Shown: one piece after another, positions 34,387 through 44,280 of the stretch
Layout of the letters: the number at the start of each line of letters is the position of its first letter
How positions within the stretch are numbered: the first letter of the stretch is position 1
DNA from: Hyphomicrobiales bacterium
GTDB taxonomy: Bacteria; Pseudomonadota; Alphaproteobacteria; Rhizobiales; Beijerinckiaceae
Length of the DNA stretch: 64,000 nt
Direction: 5' to 3'
NCBI GenBank assembly: GCA_930633525.1
Contig: CAKNFP010000002.1
Coordinates: 682,001 to 746,000 of the forward strand
Position numbers and translations under genes: made by a program
Notes under the pieces: generated by a model
Told to the model about the DNA's origin: nothing
Database searches by the model: none
Seen by the model: only the letters and a program-made list of their open reading frames with translations

Positions 34387-35379
34387 ATGTCAGCACCGCG
34401 ACGAAATCTGCCGCTCCGCTTCATCGGCAAGCGAATTCTACAAGCCGTGCTGACGATCCTCGGCATTGCGATCATCAATTTCTTCCTTCTGCAACTGGCG
34501 CCCGGCGATGCGGCCGACGCGCTGGCCGGCGAAGCCGGGACTGCGGATGCGGAGTACCTGGCCAATCTCCGGCGGGAATTCGGTCTGGACCGGCCCTTGT
34601 GGGAGCAGCTCGCGGCTTTCCTGATGCGGATCGCCACATTCAACCTCGGCTATTCCTTCCGCTACGGCGAAAATATTTCCGCGCTGATCCTGAGCAGACT
34701 TCCGGCAACGCTGCTGCTCATGGCAGCAAGCATCCTCATCGCGCTTTTGGTTGGCATTCTCTTCGGCGTGACCGCGGCGCGATATTTCAACCGCTTGCCG
34801 GACCGGCTGATCTCGCTGCTCGCTCTTCTTTTCTATGCCACGCCGCCTTTCTGGATCGGCCTGATGATGATCCTCGTCTTCTCGGTTTGGCTAGGCTGGG
34901 CGCCGACAGGCGGCATGCGCGACATCACCGCACCGGATCGCGGCCTTGCCGGCTTTCTCGACATCGCTAGGCATCTCGCCTTGCCGGCGCTGACGCAGGC
35001 CTTCTTCTATCTCGCCATCTACACCCGGCTGGTGCGGGCGGGCATGCTGGAAGTGCTGAGCCTCGACTACATCCGTGTGGCCCGCGCCAAAGGCATCTCG
35101 GAGCAGCGCGTCGCCTATCGCCATGCGCTACGCAATGCGGTGCTGCCGCTGATCACGGTGGTGGGAACGAACATCGGCGGCTTCCTCGGCGGCGCGGTGC
35201 TGACGGAGACGGTGTTCTCCTGGCCGGGGATCGGGCGGCTGATGTTCGACGCCATGATGCAGCGCGATCTCAATCTGCTGCTGTCGATCCTGGTCCTCAG
35301 TTCGGTTTTCGTCGTCATCGCCAACCTCGTGGTGGACCTGCTCTATCCCGTTATCAATCCGACGGTGGAGCTGCGGTGA
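34387..35379 (+). CDS. Dipeptide ABC transporter permease, DppB-type (second system)
   Basis: 330 residues. The N-terminal helix is FIGKRILQAVLTILGIAIINFFLLQLAPGD, with LRREFGLDRPLWEQ next. The conserved region is YIRVARAKGISEQRVAYRHALRNAVLPLI, ending VVDLLYPVINPTVELR. A 181-base spacer separates it from the binding-protein gene. Nothing recognisable lies in that spacer. The stop overlaps the DppC start by one base. Confidence 0.93.
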   Translation: MSAPRRNLPLRFIGKRILQAVLTILGIAIINFFLLQLAPGDAADALAGEAGTADAEYLANLRREFGLDRPLWEQLAAFLMRIATFNLGYSFRYGENISALILSRLPATLLLMAASILIALLVGILFGVTAARYFNRLPDRLISLLALLFYATPPFWIGLMMILVFSVWLGWAPTGGMRDITAPDRGLAGFLDIARHLALPALTQAFFYLAIYTRLVRAGMLEVLSLDYIRVARAKGISEQRVAYRHALRNAVLPLITVVGTNIGGFLGGAVLTETVFSWPGIGRLMFDAMMQRDLNLLLSILVLSSVFVVIANLVVDLLYPVINPTVELR

Positions 35380-36215
35380 TGCACTACGTCTGGCTTGTGC
35401 TGCGGAACTGGACGACGGCGCTCGGCATCCTGCTCCTGGCTGCGGTCGTGATGATGGCGCTAACGGCCCATCTGGTCTTTCCGACCGATCCCTACGAGAT
35501 GGTCGGCGTTCCCCTGACATGGCCGGGGCAGGAGCCCGAGATGCTGCTCGGGACGGACAGTCTTGGTCGGGACATGGCGGCCGGCCTCTTCTACGGTTCA
35601 CGCGTGTCGCTGCTGGTCGGCTTTTCCTCGGCCTTCGTGGCGGCGACCGTTGGCGTCCTGGTCGGCGCCTTTGCCGGCTACTACGGCGGGTGGACCGACG
35701 ATGTGCTGATGCGCATCACCGAGCTGTTCCAGACAACCCCGCAGTTCATGCTGGCCCTCGCTGTCGTTGCCGTTCTCGGGCCGTCGGTGACGGTCATCAT
35801 CTTTTCACTGGCGGCGGTATCCTGGCCAGCCGTCGCGCGCCTCGTGCGCGGAGAATTCATGGTCATGCGCGAGCGGGCTTTCGTGCATGGCTGCATCGTG
35901 GCCGGAATGAGCGACCTGCGCATCATCTTCGCGCAGATCCTGCCCAATGTGGTGCCGGTCATCATCGTCATGTCCACCATCCTTGTCGCCACCGCGATCC
36001 TGATGGAATCGGCGATCTCCTTTCTGGGCTTCGGAGACCCGAATGTGCTGACCTGGGGCACCATGATCGGCATGGGGCGCGGCCAGTTGCGCGACGCCTG
36101 GTACATCATCGCCATTCCCGGGGTAGCGCTGCTGCTTACCGCGCTTGCGCTCAATCTGGTCGGCGAGGGCCTCAACGACGCGCTCAACCCGCGCCTGAAG
36201 CAAAGGAAGGGATGA
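35379..36215 (+). CDS. Dipeptide ABC transporter permease, DppC-type (second system)
   Basis: About 278 residues with MLLGTDSLGRDMAAGLFYGSRVSLLVG, the EAA region RAFVHGCIVAGMSDLRIIFAQILPNV, and the C-terminus VGEGLNDALNPRLKQRKG. A GTG directly before the ATG could also start it. Coupling to both neighbours is tight: one base shared with DppB and one with the ATPase ATG at 36215. Confidence 0.92.
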   Translation: MHYVWLVLRNWTTALGILLLAAVVMMALTAHLVFPTDPYEMVGVPLTWPGQEPEMLLGTDSLGRDMAAGLFYGSRVSLLVGFSSAFVAATVGVLVGAFAGYYGGWTDDVLMRITELFQTTPQFMLALAVVAVLGPSVTVIIFSLAAVSWPAVARLVRGEFMVMRERAFVHGCIVAGMSDLRIIFAQILPNVVPVIIVMSTILVATAILMESAISFLGFGDPNVLTWGTMIGMGRGQLRDAWYIIAIPGVALLLTALALNLVGEGLNDALNPRLKQRKG

Positions 36216-37192
36216 TGGGCGCTCCCTTGCTGAGCATAGAGGACCTTCAGGTCCGCATTCGCGGCAATCCGCAGGCAAGGCTCCTGCGCGGCGTGTCCCT
36301 GTCCGTCGATCGCGGCGAGACGCTGGCGGTGGTCGGCGAGAGCGGATGCGGCAAGTCGCTCACCTCGCTCTCGGTCATGGGCCTTCTTCCCGATGGGCTG
36401 GAAAAGCACGGCGGCGTGATCCGCTTCGACGGCGCGGATCTTCCAGTCACCGACAACGAGGCCATGCGCAAGGTGCGCGGGCGCCGGATCGGCATGGTTT
36501 TCCAGGAGCCGATGGCGGCCCTCAATCCCGTCTTTTCCATCGGTGACCAGGTCGCCGAAGTCATCCATGAACACGAGGCGGTAAGCCGCGCCGAAGCGAC
36601 AGCGCGCGTCGTCGATCTGCTCACACAGGTGCGGCTGCCGGAACCGGCGCGTATCATTCACGAATATCCGCATCGCCTTTCCGGCGGGCAAAGGCAGCGT
36701 GTGGTGATCGCCATGGCGCTTGCCTGCCGCCCAGACCTGTTGATCGCCGACGAACCGACGACCGCGCTCGATGTCACCGTGCAGGCGCAGATTATGCGAC
36801 TGCTGCACGATTTGCAGGAGGCGATGGGAATAGCGATTTTGCTGATTACCCATAATCTCGGACTGGTGGCGCAGATGGCAGACCGTGTTGCCGTGATGTA
36901 TGCCGGGCGCAAGGTCGAGGAAGCAACGGCGCGCATGCTGTTCGCCCGGCCGCAGCATCCCTATACACGCGGCCTCCTCGCCGCGACGCCGCGCCCCGGG
37001 CGGCGCCGGCCGGGTGAGCCGCCGCTGACGGAAATCCCCGGCGTCGTTCCCGCGATTACCGAAATGCCGTCCGGCTGCCGCTTCCGGCCGCGCTGCATTC
37101 TGGCCACGGACGCTTGCAGCCGAGAGGATCCGCCATTCGTCAACGGCGTCGCCTGTCATCACGCGGCGGCCTTCCAGGAGCTCGCGCCATGA
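36215..37192 (+). CDS. Dipeptide ABC transporter ATP-binding protein, DppD-type
   Basis: 325 residues. Walker A VGESGCGKSL, LSGGQRQRVVIAMAL, Walker B LLIADEPTTALDVTVQ and ITHNLGLVAQMADR are all present. The Opp/Dpp C-terminal extension carries the cysteine-rich FRPRCILATDACSREDPPF motif. ATG 36212 is adjacent, but GGAAGG is then only one base away, so ATG 36215 is preferred. Its stop overlaps the DppF start (ATGA). Confidence 0.93.
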   Translation: MGAPLLSIEDLQVRIRGNPQARLLRGVSLSVDRGETLAVVGESGCGKSLTSLSVMGLLPDGLEKHGGVIRFDGADLPVTDNEAMRKVRGRRIGMVFQEPMAALNPVFSIGDQVAEVIHEHEAVSRAEATARVVDLLTQVRLPEPARIIHEYPHRLSGGQRQRVVIAMALACRPDLLIADEPTTALDVTVQAQIMRLLHDLQEAMGIAILLITHNLGLVAQMADRVAVMYAGRKVEEATARMLFARPQHPYTRGLLAATPRPGRRRPGEPPLTEIPGVVPAITEMPSGCRFRPRCILATDACSREDPPFVNGVACHHAAAFQELAP

Positions 37193-37998
37193 CCCCGGTC
37201 CTTGCGGTGCGCGATCTCCACTGCAGTTTCGCGACGACGCGCGGGCCGGTCCACGCGGTGCAGGGGGTGAGCCTCAACCTCCATGCCGGAGAGACCCTGG
37301 CGCTCGTCGGGGAATCCGGATGCGGCAAGACGACGTTGGCGCGCTGCATTCTTGGCTTGCAGAAACCGACATCCGGCGCGGTTCTGCTGGACGGAAACAA
37401 TCTCATAGGCCTGTCGCGGCGCGAGGCGCGGCGGCACAGGCCGCGCATGCAATGCGTCTTCCAGGATCCCTTTGCATCGCTCAACCCGCGCAAGCGCGTG
37501 GAGGACCTGATCCGCGAGCCGCTAGACGTGCAGGGTGTCGGAACGGCCGCCGAGCGGCGCCGGCAGGTGCTTGAACTGATGGAGCGGGTCGGCCTTCGCC
37601 CTGACTGGGGCCGGCGCTTCCCCCATGAATTCTCGGGCGGCCAGCGACAGCGCATCGGTATCGCGCGCGCGCTATCGCTGCGGCCCGCCGTGCTCATCTG
37701 CGACGAGCCGGTCTCCGCGCTCGATGTGTCCGTCCAGGCGCAGATCATCAACCTGCTCTGGGAACTCCAGCGCGATCTCGGCATGAGCTATCTGTTCATC
37801 ACCCACGATCTGATGCTGGTGGAGAATTTCGCCGATCGGGTCGCGATGATGTACAAGGGCAAGATCGTCGAGGAAGGGCCCGCACTCGAGGTCTGGCGCA
37901 ATCCGCAGCATGAATTCACCCGCACCCTGATCGACGCGATCCCCATACCCGATCCGAACAGGCCGCTCGGGTCCGGGCGCTCCGCATTCACGGAGTAG
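37189..37998 (+). CDS. Dipeptide ABC transporter ATP-binding protein, DppF-type
   Basis: 269 residues: Walker A VGESGCGKTT, FQDPFASLNPRKRVEDLIREPL, SGGQRQRIGIARAL, Walker B VLICDEPVSALDVSVQ and FITHDLMLVENFADRVAMMYKG. It ends shortly after EVWRNPQHEFTRTLIDAIP, so it lacks the Cys-rich C-terminal extension usual in DppF; the final residues are LGSGRSAFTE. It is the last gene of the importer. Together with DppD it could also energise the ATPase-less system at 24621-27982. Confidence 0.92.
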   Translation: MTPVLAVRDLHCSFATTRGPVHAVQGVSLNLHAGETLALVGESGCGKTTLARCILGLQKPTSGAVLLDGNNLIGLSRREARRHRPRMQCVFQDPFASLNPRKRVEDLIREPLDVQGVGTAAERRRQVLELMERVGLRPDWGRRFPHEFSGGQRQRIGIARALSLRPAVLICDEPVSALDVSVQAQIINLLWELQRDLGMSYLFITHDLMLVENFADRVAMMYKGKIVEEGPALEVWRNPQHEFTRTLIDAIPIPDPNRPLGSGRSAFTE

Positions 37999-38039
37999 GT
38001 CCGAGCGGCATTCAAGAGTAACCTGAGGGGCCCGTTGGC

Positions 38040-38114
38040 ATCACCGGGTTCGTCCCGGTGATCCCGATCGGAAAGTTACCTCATAGGATCGGGACGGCCG
38101 GGACAAGCCCGGCC
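38040..38114. repeat. REP-like mosaic of nested hairpins
   Basis: Three stems in 75 bases after the DppF gene: ATCACCGGG/CCCGGTGAT (38040-38048 with 38054-38062), TCCCGATC/GATCGGGA (38062-38069 with 38087-38094) and GGCCGGG/CCCGGCC (38096-38102 with 38108-38114). The last resembles the CCGGGCTTGTCCCGG repeats found widely between genes in Hyphomicrobiales. It may stop transcription from the Dpp operon. No run of T follows, so a classical intrinsic terminator is not claimed. Confidence 0.65.
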
Positions 38115-38193
38115 ATGCCAGTCGGACAGGTGCTCTGGATGTCGATTGATTATTGCCCCTGAGCGATCTTCTGCAATCCTCGACCGATAGAGC

Positions 38194-39255
38194 TCAGGGC
38201 ATGTCTGTCGGCACCAGCCGCTGGCGCGCCTGTTTCGGTGTCAGCCCGAAATGCGCGCGAAAGGCCGACGTGAAACTGGCCTGATGGCGGAATCCGACGG
38301 CCTGCGCGACCGTGGCGATAGGCGTATCGCCTTCCGCCAGCAATTGCATGGCGCAATGCATGCGGTGGCGGTTGCGATAAGCAAAGATCGTTGTGCCGTA
38401 GAGCAGCCGAAATCCGCTCTTCAGCTTGGTCGCGTTGGTACCCAACTTTCGGGCGAGCCTTGGAATGGTCTGCGATTCGGAGAAGTCGCTCGCCAGGACG
38501 TCCCGCGCCCGATCGAACATCGCCAGCTCGCGCGCCGTGAAGACGATCGACTGCTCCTCCGCCTTGCCGCCGCGATCGACGGCGTCAACGGAGAGCACAA
38601 GGAGCTCGATGATGCGGGCGGCAGCGAGCGGAAGATCCCGCGGGCCGGTGAACTTGATCTCGAACAGATCGCGCAGAAGACGCAGGAACTCCGGATCGAT
38701 CTTTTGCTCCGACATGGCCATTGTGCCCTCGCGAGGCGACAGTAACTGCTGTGCCATGCTGTGCGAGACGTCCATGCCGAAGCTCTCCTCGAGGAGATCC
38801 GGCCTGACGTAGAAACTCGCCATCTTGTAGGTTCCGGGCTGGCAGACAACGTCATAAGCCATGCCCACCGCCTGCTGACAGACGATCAGCGAAACATTGG
38901 TCGGAGCGGTCGCGTCCCGTTCCTGGGGAAGGGAGAGCTCGACCGGCCCCTCAAGGAGAAAATGGAACTCCAGCAAACCCTCAGCGGCCACGCGCTCGTG
39001 GCGCATCGTGAAATATTCGCAGTCGGTCAGAACCGCGAATATGCCTTCGGAAGGGGACAGGAAACGCCACGCACCCTTCCCCTCCTTCGCGGGCAGATCA
39101 AAGCACGCGTGGAACAGGCCGAGACGTTCGTCGACTTGGAGTCTGACATCGGACTTTGCCAGGTTGCGAAACGTGGCGGAAACCGTTCCCTCCGGCCCTC
39201 CGAAATAGGCGCGGAACAGCCCTTTTGTATGCGCCGCGTCTTCACAATCGTCCAT
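38194..39255 (-). CDS. AraC-family transcriptional regulator of the kynurenine region
   Basis: About 353 residues. A long N-terminal sensory domain is followed by the AraC/XylS domain with IPRLARKLGTNATKLKSGFRLLYG and IATVAQAVGFRHQASFTSAFRAHFGLTPKQARQ. This second unit, with the FGLTPKQAR ending, resembles PchR-like regulators. It lies 93 bases downstream of the tryptophan dioxygenase gene on the same strand and may be cotranscribed or separately expressed. Position makes it the candidate regulator of the catabolic cluster. Starts upstream of ATG 39255 are possible. Confidence 0.87.
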   Translation of the reverse strand: MDDCEDAAHTKGLFRAYFGGPEGTVSATFRNLAKSDVRLQVDERLGLFHACFDLPAKEGKGAWRFLSPSEGIFAVLTDCEYFTMRHERVAAEGLLEFHFLLEGPVELSLPQERDATAPTNVSLIVCQQAVGMAYDVVCQPGTYKMASFYVRPDLLEESFGMDVSHSMAQQLLSPREGTMAMSEQKIDPEFLRLLRDLFEIKFTGPRDLPLAAARIIELLVLSVDAVDRGGKAEEQSIVFTARELAMFDRARDVLASDFSESQTIPRLARKLGTNATKLKSGFRLLYGTTIFAYRNRHRMHCAMQLLAEGDTPIATVAQAVGFRHQASFTSAFRAHFGLTPKQARQRLVPTDMP

Positions 39256-39348
39256 TCTTGTCTCCAGCCCGCTCGCACGGTCCGGACAAATTATCATTGA
39301 TTGTGAAGATTCGGCACGCAGGCGTCTCCCTTCGGCGATCAGCATCGC

Positions 39349-40182
39349 CTAAAGGTCGGACCGGACGTGCCAGAGTTCGGGGAACAGCTCGACCTCAAGC
39401 ATCCGGCGAAGATAGGAAACGCCGCCGGTGCCGCCGGTGCCGCGCTTGAAACCGATGATGCGCTCCACTGTGGTGACGTGGTTGAAGCGCCAGCGCCGGA
39501 AATAATCCTCGAAGTCGACGAGCTTCTCGGCCAGTTCATAGAGCGGCCAATGATGCTGGGGATCGGCATAGATCTGCCGCCACGCCTCCCGCACCTTCGG
39601 ATTGAGGGTCCTGGTCTGACGGATGTCGGCTCGCGGTTCGTCGCCGACATCAAAGCCGTTGCGCCGGAGAAGCGCGATCGCCTCGTCATAAATCGAGGGC
39701 TCGGACAGAATGCTCTCCAGCTGACCGAGGGTTTCCGGCCTGTGCTCGTGCGGCCGCAGCATGGCCAGGTTGCGGTTGCCCGCCAGATATTCGATCGCCC
39801 GGTATTGCCAGGACTGAAAGCCGGAGGACTGGCCCAGCGATGGCCGCATGATGTTGTATTCGGACGGCGTCATGGTCCGGAGCACGTCCCAGGCGGAATT
39901 GAGCTGGTCGAAGATGCGGGCGACACGCGTCAGCATCTTGAAGGCCGGCTGCAGCTGGTCGCTTCGCAGTGCTCTCGAAGCCGAGCGCATCTCATGGATG
40001 GCAAGCTTCATCCACAATTCCGCGGTCTGGTGCTGGATGATGAACAGAAGCTCGTCATGCGCGCCCGAGAGCGGCTTCTGTGCATTCAGCACCTCATCGA
40101 GATGCAGATAGTCGCCATAGGACATCTTGCGGTCGAAGGACATTTCCGCGCCTTCGACAGACGGATCATAGGGCTCGGTCAT
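39349..40182 (-). CDS. kynA: Tryptophan 2,3-dioxygenase
   Basis: Haem enzyme that opens the indole ring of L-tryptophan to N-formylkynurenine, 277 residues. [11 protein letters not shown] holds the distal His (H51), [17 protein letters not shown] the substrate-binding Arg (R113), and [23 protein letters not shown] the proximal haem ligand (H235) and the Gly-rich loop. The C-terminus EVELFPELW is typical. Its start overlaps the kynureninase stop (ATGA), so the two are cotranslated. The gene order kynureninase then dioxygenase is that of many proteobacterial kyn operons. Confidence 0.97.
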   Translation of the reverse strand: MTEPYDPSVEGAEMSFDRKMSYGDYLHLDEVLNAQKPLSGAHDELLFIIQHQTAELWMKLAIHEMRSASRALRSDQLQPAFKMLTRVARIFDQLNSAWDVLRTMTPSEYNIMRPSLGQSSGFQSWQYRAIEYLAGNRNLAMLRPHEHRPETLGQLESILSEPSIYDEAIALLRRNGFDVGDEPRADIRQTRTLNPKVREAWRQIYADPQHHWPLYELAEKLVDFEDYFRRWRFNHVTTVERIIGFKRGTGGTGGVSYLRRMLEVELFPELWHVRSDL

Positions 40183-41372
40183 GTCACGGCTGCCTTGAGA
40201 TGATAGTCCGGTGTGTCCCACAGCCTTTTGTCCAGCACTTCGGCCAATACGGCCACCGCCTTGTCGATGTCGGCTGCGCCGAGATAGAGCGGCGTGAAAC
40301 CGAAACGCATGGAATCGGGTGCCCGGAAATCACCGATGACACCCCTGGCGATCAAAGCCTGCATGACGGCATAGGCATGGGGGTGGCGAAAGGACACCTG
40401 GCTTCCGCGCGCCGCCGGATCGCGCGGACTGCCGAGTTCAAGGCCAGGACAGGCAGCCTCGACCCCAGCAATGAAGCGCTCGCTCAAGGTGATGGACTGG
40501 GCTCGCACCGCGCTGAGCTCAACGCCTTCCCAGATGTCGAGCGCGACGTCGAGCACAGTCAGCGCGATAACGGGCGGGGTGCCGACCCGCATCCGCTCGA
40601 TGCCCGGCGCCGGGCGATAGTCGAGGTCGAAGGCGAAAGGCGCATCATGTCCCATCCAGCCGGACAGGCTGGGGCGGGCGCGGTCGGCATGGCGCGGGGC
40701 GACATAGATGAAGGCAGGCGCGCCGGGTCCGCCGTTCAGATATTTATAGGTGCAGCCGACGGCGAAATCCGCGTTCGCGTCCGTCACATTCACGTCCAGG
40801 GCGCCAGCGGAATGGGCCAGATCCCAGACCGTCACGGCGCCGGCGGCATGGGCCCTGGCGGTGAGGCGCTTCATGTCGTGGAGACGGCCGGTGCGATAGT
40901 CGACCTCAGTGATGAGCGTGACGGCGACACGCTCGTCAATGGCCTCCTCCACCTCCTCGGGATTGACGACCTTCAGCTCGTAGCCACGCCCCAGCGAGGC
41001 GAGGAGCCCTTGGGCGATATAAAGATCCGATGGGAAATTTCCGCTGTCGGATAGCACGACGCGCCGCTCCGGCACGAATTCGAGCGCCGCCGACAGCGCC
41101 TGATAGACCTTGATGGACAAGGTATCGCCCATCACCACCGTACCGGGCGCGGCGCCGATCAGCCGTGCCACCCGGTCGCCGACCTTGCGCGGCTGCACAT
41201 ACCATCCGGCGGTGTTCCAGCCGCGGATCAGTTGATCGCCCCATTCCTGCGTCAACATCCGGGCCAGGCGCTCACCAGCTGCGACAGGCAGCGGCCCGAG
41301 CGAGTTGCCGTCCAGATAGATGACCCCGTTAGGCAGATGGAAGGCAGCGCGGGTCTTGGTGAAATCGATCAT
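40179..41372 (-). CDS. kynU: Kynureninase
   Basis: PLP enzyme of 397 residues that hydrolyses kynurenine to anthranilate plus alanine, or 3-hydroxykynurenine to 3-hydroxyanthranilate. [11 protein letters not shown] opens the protein, [14 protein letters not shown] supplies the PLP-binding Asp, and [19 protein letters not shown] contains the PLP lysine (K210). [16 protein letters not shown] and RFGFTPLY follow. It lies 15 bases after the aldehyde dehydrogenase gene and overlaps the tryptophan dioxygenase gene. Preference between kynurenine and its 3-hydroxy form cannot be told by eye. Confidence 0.96.
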   Translation of the reverse strand: MIDFTKTRAAFHLPNGVIYLDGNSLGPLPVAAGERLARMLTQEWGDQLIRGWNTAGWYVQPRKVGDRVARLIGAAPGTVVMGDTLSIKVYQALSAALEFVPERRVVLSDSGNFPSDLYIAQGLLASLGRGYELKVVNPEEVEEAIDERVAVTLITEVDYRTGRLHDMKRLTARAHAAGAVTVWDLAHSAGALDVNVTDANADFAVGCTYKYLNGGPGAPAFIYVAPRHADRARPSLSGWMGHDAPFAFDLDYRPAPGIERMRVGTPPVIALTVLDVALDIWEGVELSAVRAQSITLSERFIAGVEAACPGLELGSPRDPAARGSQVSFRHPHAYAVMQALIARGVIGDFRAPDSMRFGFTPLYLGAADIDKAVAVLAEVLDKRLWDTPDYHLKAAVT

Positions 41373-41387
41373 GCGCCTCGGTCCTGA

Positions 41388-42779
41388 TCAAGCGGCCACC
41401 GAACGGATGACGATCGCCTTTTTGCGGAGAAAACGGCGAAAGCCGCCATAACCATAGCGGGTGCCGCCGAGGCCCGAGCAGCCGAACGCGGTTTTCTCCG
41501 CGCGGGCACCGACACCGCCCATCGTATCGAAATCATTGATCCACAAGCCGCCGGCATTGATGCGGCTGCCGATCGCGATCGCCCTGGCCTCCTCGCCTAT
41601 GACGGCCGCGGAGAGACCGAATTCGGTGTCGTTGGCAAGCTTGACGGCTTCTTCTTCCGTGTCGAAGGCCATGATCGGAATGATGGGCCCGAAGGTCTCG
41701 TCGCGCATGACCGCCATGTCCTGCGTGACGTTGACCAGAACGGTCGGCTCGCACCAGAGCCCGCCGTCATGCGAGATGATTCTGCCGCCGGTCAGCACCT
41801 TGGCGCCCTTGGCGAGCGCATCGGCGAGCTGGTCGCGCAGTATCTCCGCCTGACGGGCGAAGATGACCGGCCCGAGTTCCCCCTGCTTGATGTCGGCGGT
41901 GTTCATCACGAGCGCCTTCATGCGCGCGACGACCCGCTCGCATACGGCATCGTAGACGCCACGCTGCACATAGACGCGCTCGATGGCGCAGCAGAGCTGG
42001 CCCGCATTCTCCACCGACCCGCGCACGATGATCTCCGCCGCGAAATCGGGCTCGGCACTGTCCAGCACGACAGCCGGGTCGCTGCCGCCGAGTTCGAGGA
42101 ACACGGTCTTGAACTGGGCGGCCGCGCGCTCCTGCACCTTGCGGCCGGTACGCACCGAGCCGGTGAAGACCAGCGTGTCGGTGAGATCCACGATCATCGC
42201 GCCCGTCTCACCGTCGCCCTCGAAGACATCGAGCACGTCGCGCAGATACTCGACTTCCGCGATGGCCGCGCGGAAGGGCTTGATGAAGCGTGGCGTGACC
42301 TCAGACGGCTTGATGGCGACGGCCGAGCCGGCGAGCAGCGCCGTAATGGCGTCGATCATGCAGAGAATGAGGGGGTAGTTCCACGGCGAGATGATGCCGA
42401 CCAGCTCATAGGGCACATGCTGCTGCTGGAAGCGCAGCGTTGGATCTGAGGAAGAGCCCGTCGCCTCCGCGAGCGCCTCGGCCGCCGTGGCGCAGCGCAT
42501 GCGCGTAATGCCCTTGAGGCCTTCGATTTCATTGACCGACCACTCGTAACGACCGGTGTCGGCGCAGAGCGCCTCGAGGATCGCGTCATAGTGGCGATCC
42601 ACCGCATCGCACAGGGCCAGCATCGCCTTCGCCCGGTCATCGATGCCCAACGCCAGCCACGCGGGCTGGCCGGCGCGCAGTTCCGCGCAGCGCGCCTCCA
42701 GCGCCTCACGGTTCAGGGGCGTTATCGCATAGTCATTCGCGCCGGTACGCGGATTGCGGATCTCGAGCGTGCGGGTCAT
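41388..42779 (-). CDS. Aldehyde dehydrogenase family protein in kynurenine cluster
   Basis: NAD(P)-dependent dehydrogenase, 463 residues. ISPWNYPL and KPSEVTP form the cofactor site, FTGSVRTGRKV the nucleotide loop, LELGG the general-base Glu (E229) and NAGQLCC the catalytic Cys (C263). It is the first gene of the reverse-strand operon with kynureninase and tryptophan dioxygenase. By analogy with NbaE/AmnC it might oxidise an aminomuconate semialdehyde, but it is shorter than those (about 490 residues). Other aldehydes from tryptophan are possible. The open frame continues 113 codons upstream into the divergent region; ATG 42779 marks where family similarity begins. Confidence 0.88.
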   Translation of the reverse strand: MTRTLEIRNPRTGANDYAITPLNREALEARCAELRAGQPAWLALGIDDRAKAMLALCDAVDRHYDAILEALCADTGRYEWSVNEIEGLKGITRMRCATAAEALAEATGSSSDPTLRFQQQHVPYELVGIISPWNYPLILCMIDAITALLAGSAVAIKPSEVTPRFIKPFRAAIAEVEYLRDVLDVFEGDGETGAMIVDLTDTLVFTGSVRTGRKVQERAAAQFKTVFLELGGSDPAVVLDSAEPDFAAEIIVRGSVENAGQLCCAIERVYVQRGVYDAVCERVVARMKALVMNTADIKQGELGPVIFARQAEILRDQLADALAKGAKVLTGGRIISHDGGLWCEPTVLVNVTQDMAVMRDETFGPIIPIMAFDTEEEAVKLANDTEFGLSAAVIGEEARAIAIGSRINAGGLWINDFDTMGGVGARAEKTAFGCSGLGGTRYGYGGFRRFLRKKAIVIRSVAA

Positions 42780-42948
42780 CGTGCATCCTCTTGTCTCGAC
42801 CAGAGCATGGCCGAGCGTCCCGCTTCTGCAAAGGGGCGCCTGCGGCGTCCTGCCGAATTCCAAAAAGTTAGGGCTGGCGAAGAAAAAGCGAAAGCTGTTA
42901 TCGGCTGCCGCAAGCGGATTAACTGGCGGAACCGAGAAGGAGACGACC

Positions 42949-44280
42949 ATGCGGCGATTCATCGAAGATCTGGCCCAACGCGGCGAACTTGGCGTCGTGC
43001 ACCGTGCGGTCGATCCGCGCCACCAGCTCGCTGCCATCACAAAAGCCGTCCAGAAGGCGGGCGAGCAGGCAGTGTTGTTCGAGACCGTCGAAGGCACCGA
43101 ACTGCCGGTCGTTTCCAACCTCTATGGCAGCCATGACCGGCTTTGCCGGCTGATCGGCGCCGGCGACGGCCAGACCTTCTGCCAGCGTTGGATCGAGCTC
43201 ACAGACGCCTGTATCGCCGCGCAAGACGATGACGTGCTGGAACAGGCGCCCCTCTCGGTCCAGTCGGAATTCGTGTCGGGCCGGCTCTCCGACCTGCCGG
43301 CTGTCACCTACCACGCACGGGATGCCGGCCCCTATTTCACATCGGCCATCTTCCTGGCGCGCGAGCCGGACAGCGGTGTGCCCAACCTGTCTTTCCACCG
43401 CGCCATGCAGGTCTCGGATGAGGAATTGCGGGTGCGCCTCGGCTCGACGCACGACCTCGCCCGCTACCAGGCCAAGGCGGAAGAGCGCGGGCAGCCGCTG
43501 GAAGCCGCGCTGCTGCTCTCCTGCCCGCCGGACATCTTCCTCGCCGCCTGCGCCTCCCTGCCCTACGAGGCGTCGGAACTGGCGATGGCCGCCAAGATCA
43601 GCGGCGGCAAGCTCGCAATGCGGCGCTGTGAGACGATCGACCTCAACGTCCCCGCCTCGGTGGATATCGTGGTCGAGGGCCGCTTTCTGCCCAACGTCAA
43701 GCGGCCGGAAGGACCGTTCGGCGAATTCATGGGCAATTACGTCGGTGTCGGTGACAACCACGTCTTCGAGGTCAGTCATGTGAGCTATAGGCCAGGTGCC
43801 GTCTTCCACGGGCTGGTGTGCGGCTCGCCGGAGGACCTGCGGCCGCTGGAAGCTGTCACGGCGGCCCGCATCTATCGCCATGTAGCCTCGCAAATGCCCG
43901 GCGTCATCGATGTCTGCTGCCGCCCCAACGTGATGATTTCCATCATCAAGATCCGCAAGACCTACGAGGGCCAGGGCAAGCATGCGATCCTCGCGGCGCT
44001 CGGTTCCCATCTCGACTACAACAAGGTCGTCATCGTGGTGGACGAGGACGTGGACATCTACGATCTCGACGACGTGATGTGGGCCTATATGACGCGCGGC
44101 CGCGCCGATACCCGCGCCATGATCCTCAACGACATTCCCGGCTTCTATCGCGATCCGCACAAGGATCATTGGGGTCGGCTCTGCATCGATGCGACCATGC
44201 CCTTCGGCCGCGAGGCGGAGTTCGCGCGCAAAACCATCCCCGGCGAGGACAGCATCGATCTGCGCGAATGGCTGGCGTGA
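42949..44280 (+). CDS. UbiD-family decarboxylase (prenylated-FMN type)
   Basis: 443 residues. UbiD enzymes reversibly (de)carboxylate aromatic or unsaturated acids using prenyl-FMN. The catalytic E-R-E set is visible: NLSFHR gives R151, and PEGPFGEF gives E254 and E259, spaced five apart as in Fdc1 (Arg173, Glu277, Glu282). VVEGRFLP and the C-terminal DIYDLDDVMWAYMTR are also conserved. AAGGAG precedes ATG 42949. It is divergent from the aldehyde dehydrogenase gene (169 bases) and followed by a Rid-family gene. The position points to a carboxylic acid of tryptophan breakdown as substrate, for example anthranilate or 3-hydroxyanthranilate. No UbiX gene is in the window, so prenyl-FMN must come from elsewhere. 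Confidence 0.9.
   Translation: MRRFIEDLAQRGELGVVHRAVDPRHQLAAITKAVQKAGEQAVLFETVEGTELPVVSNLYGSHDRLCRLIGAGDGQTFCQRWIELTDACIAAQDDDVLEQAPLSVQSEFVSGRLSDLPAVTYHARDAGPYFTSAIFLAREPDSGVPNLSFHRAMQVSDEELRVRLGSTHDLARYQAKAEERGQPLEAALLLSCPPDIFLAACASLPYEASELAMAAKISGGKLAMRRCETIDLNVPASVDIVVEGRFLPNVKRPEGPFGEFMGNYVGVGDNHVFEVSHVSYRPGAVFHGLVCGSPEDLRPLEAVTAARIYRHVASQMPGVIDVCCRPNVMISIIKIRKTYEGQGKHAILAALGSHLDYNKVVIVVDEDVDIYDLDDVMWAYMTRGRADTRAMILNDIPGFYRDPHKDHWGRLCIDATMPFGREAEFARKTIPGEDSIDLREWLA

Noticed and set aside
42780..43118. 113-codon N-terminal extension of the aldehyde dehydrogenase
   Set aside because: The extra part lies in the divergent promoter region and the start of the UbiD gene and has no resemblance to the family; ATG 42779 fits.
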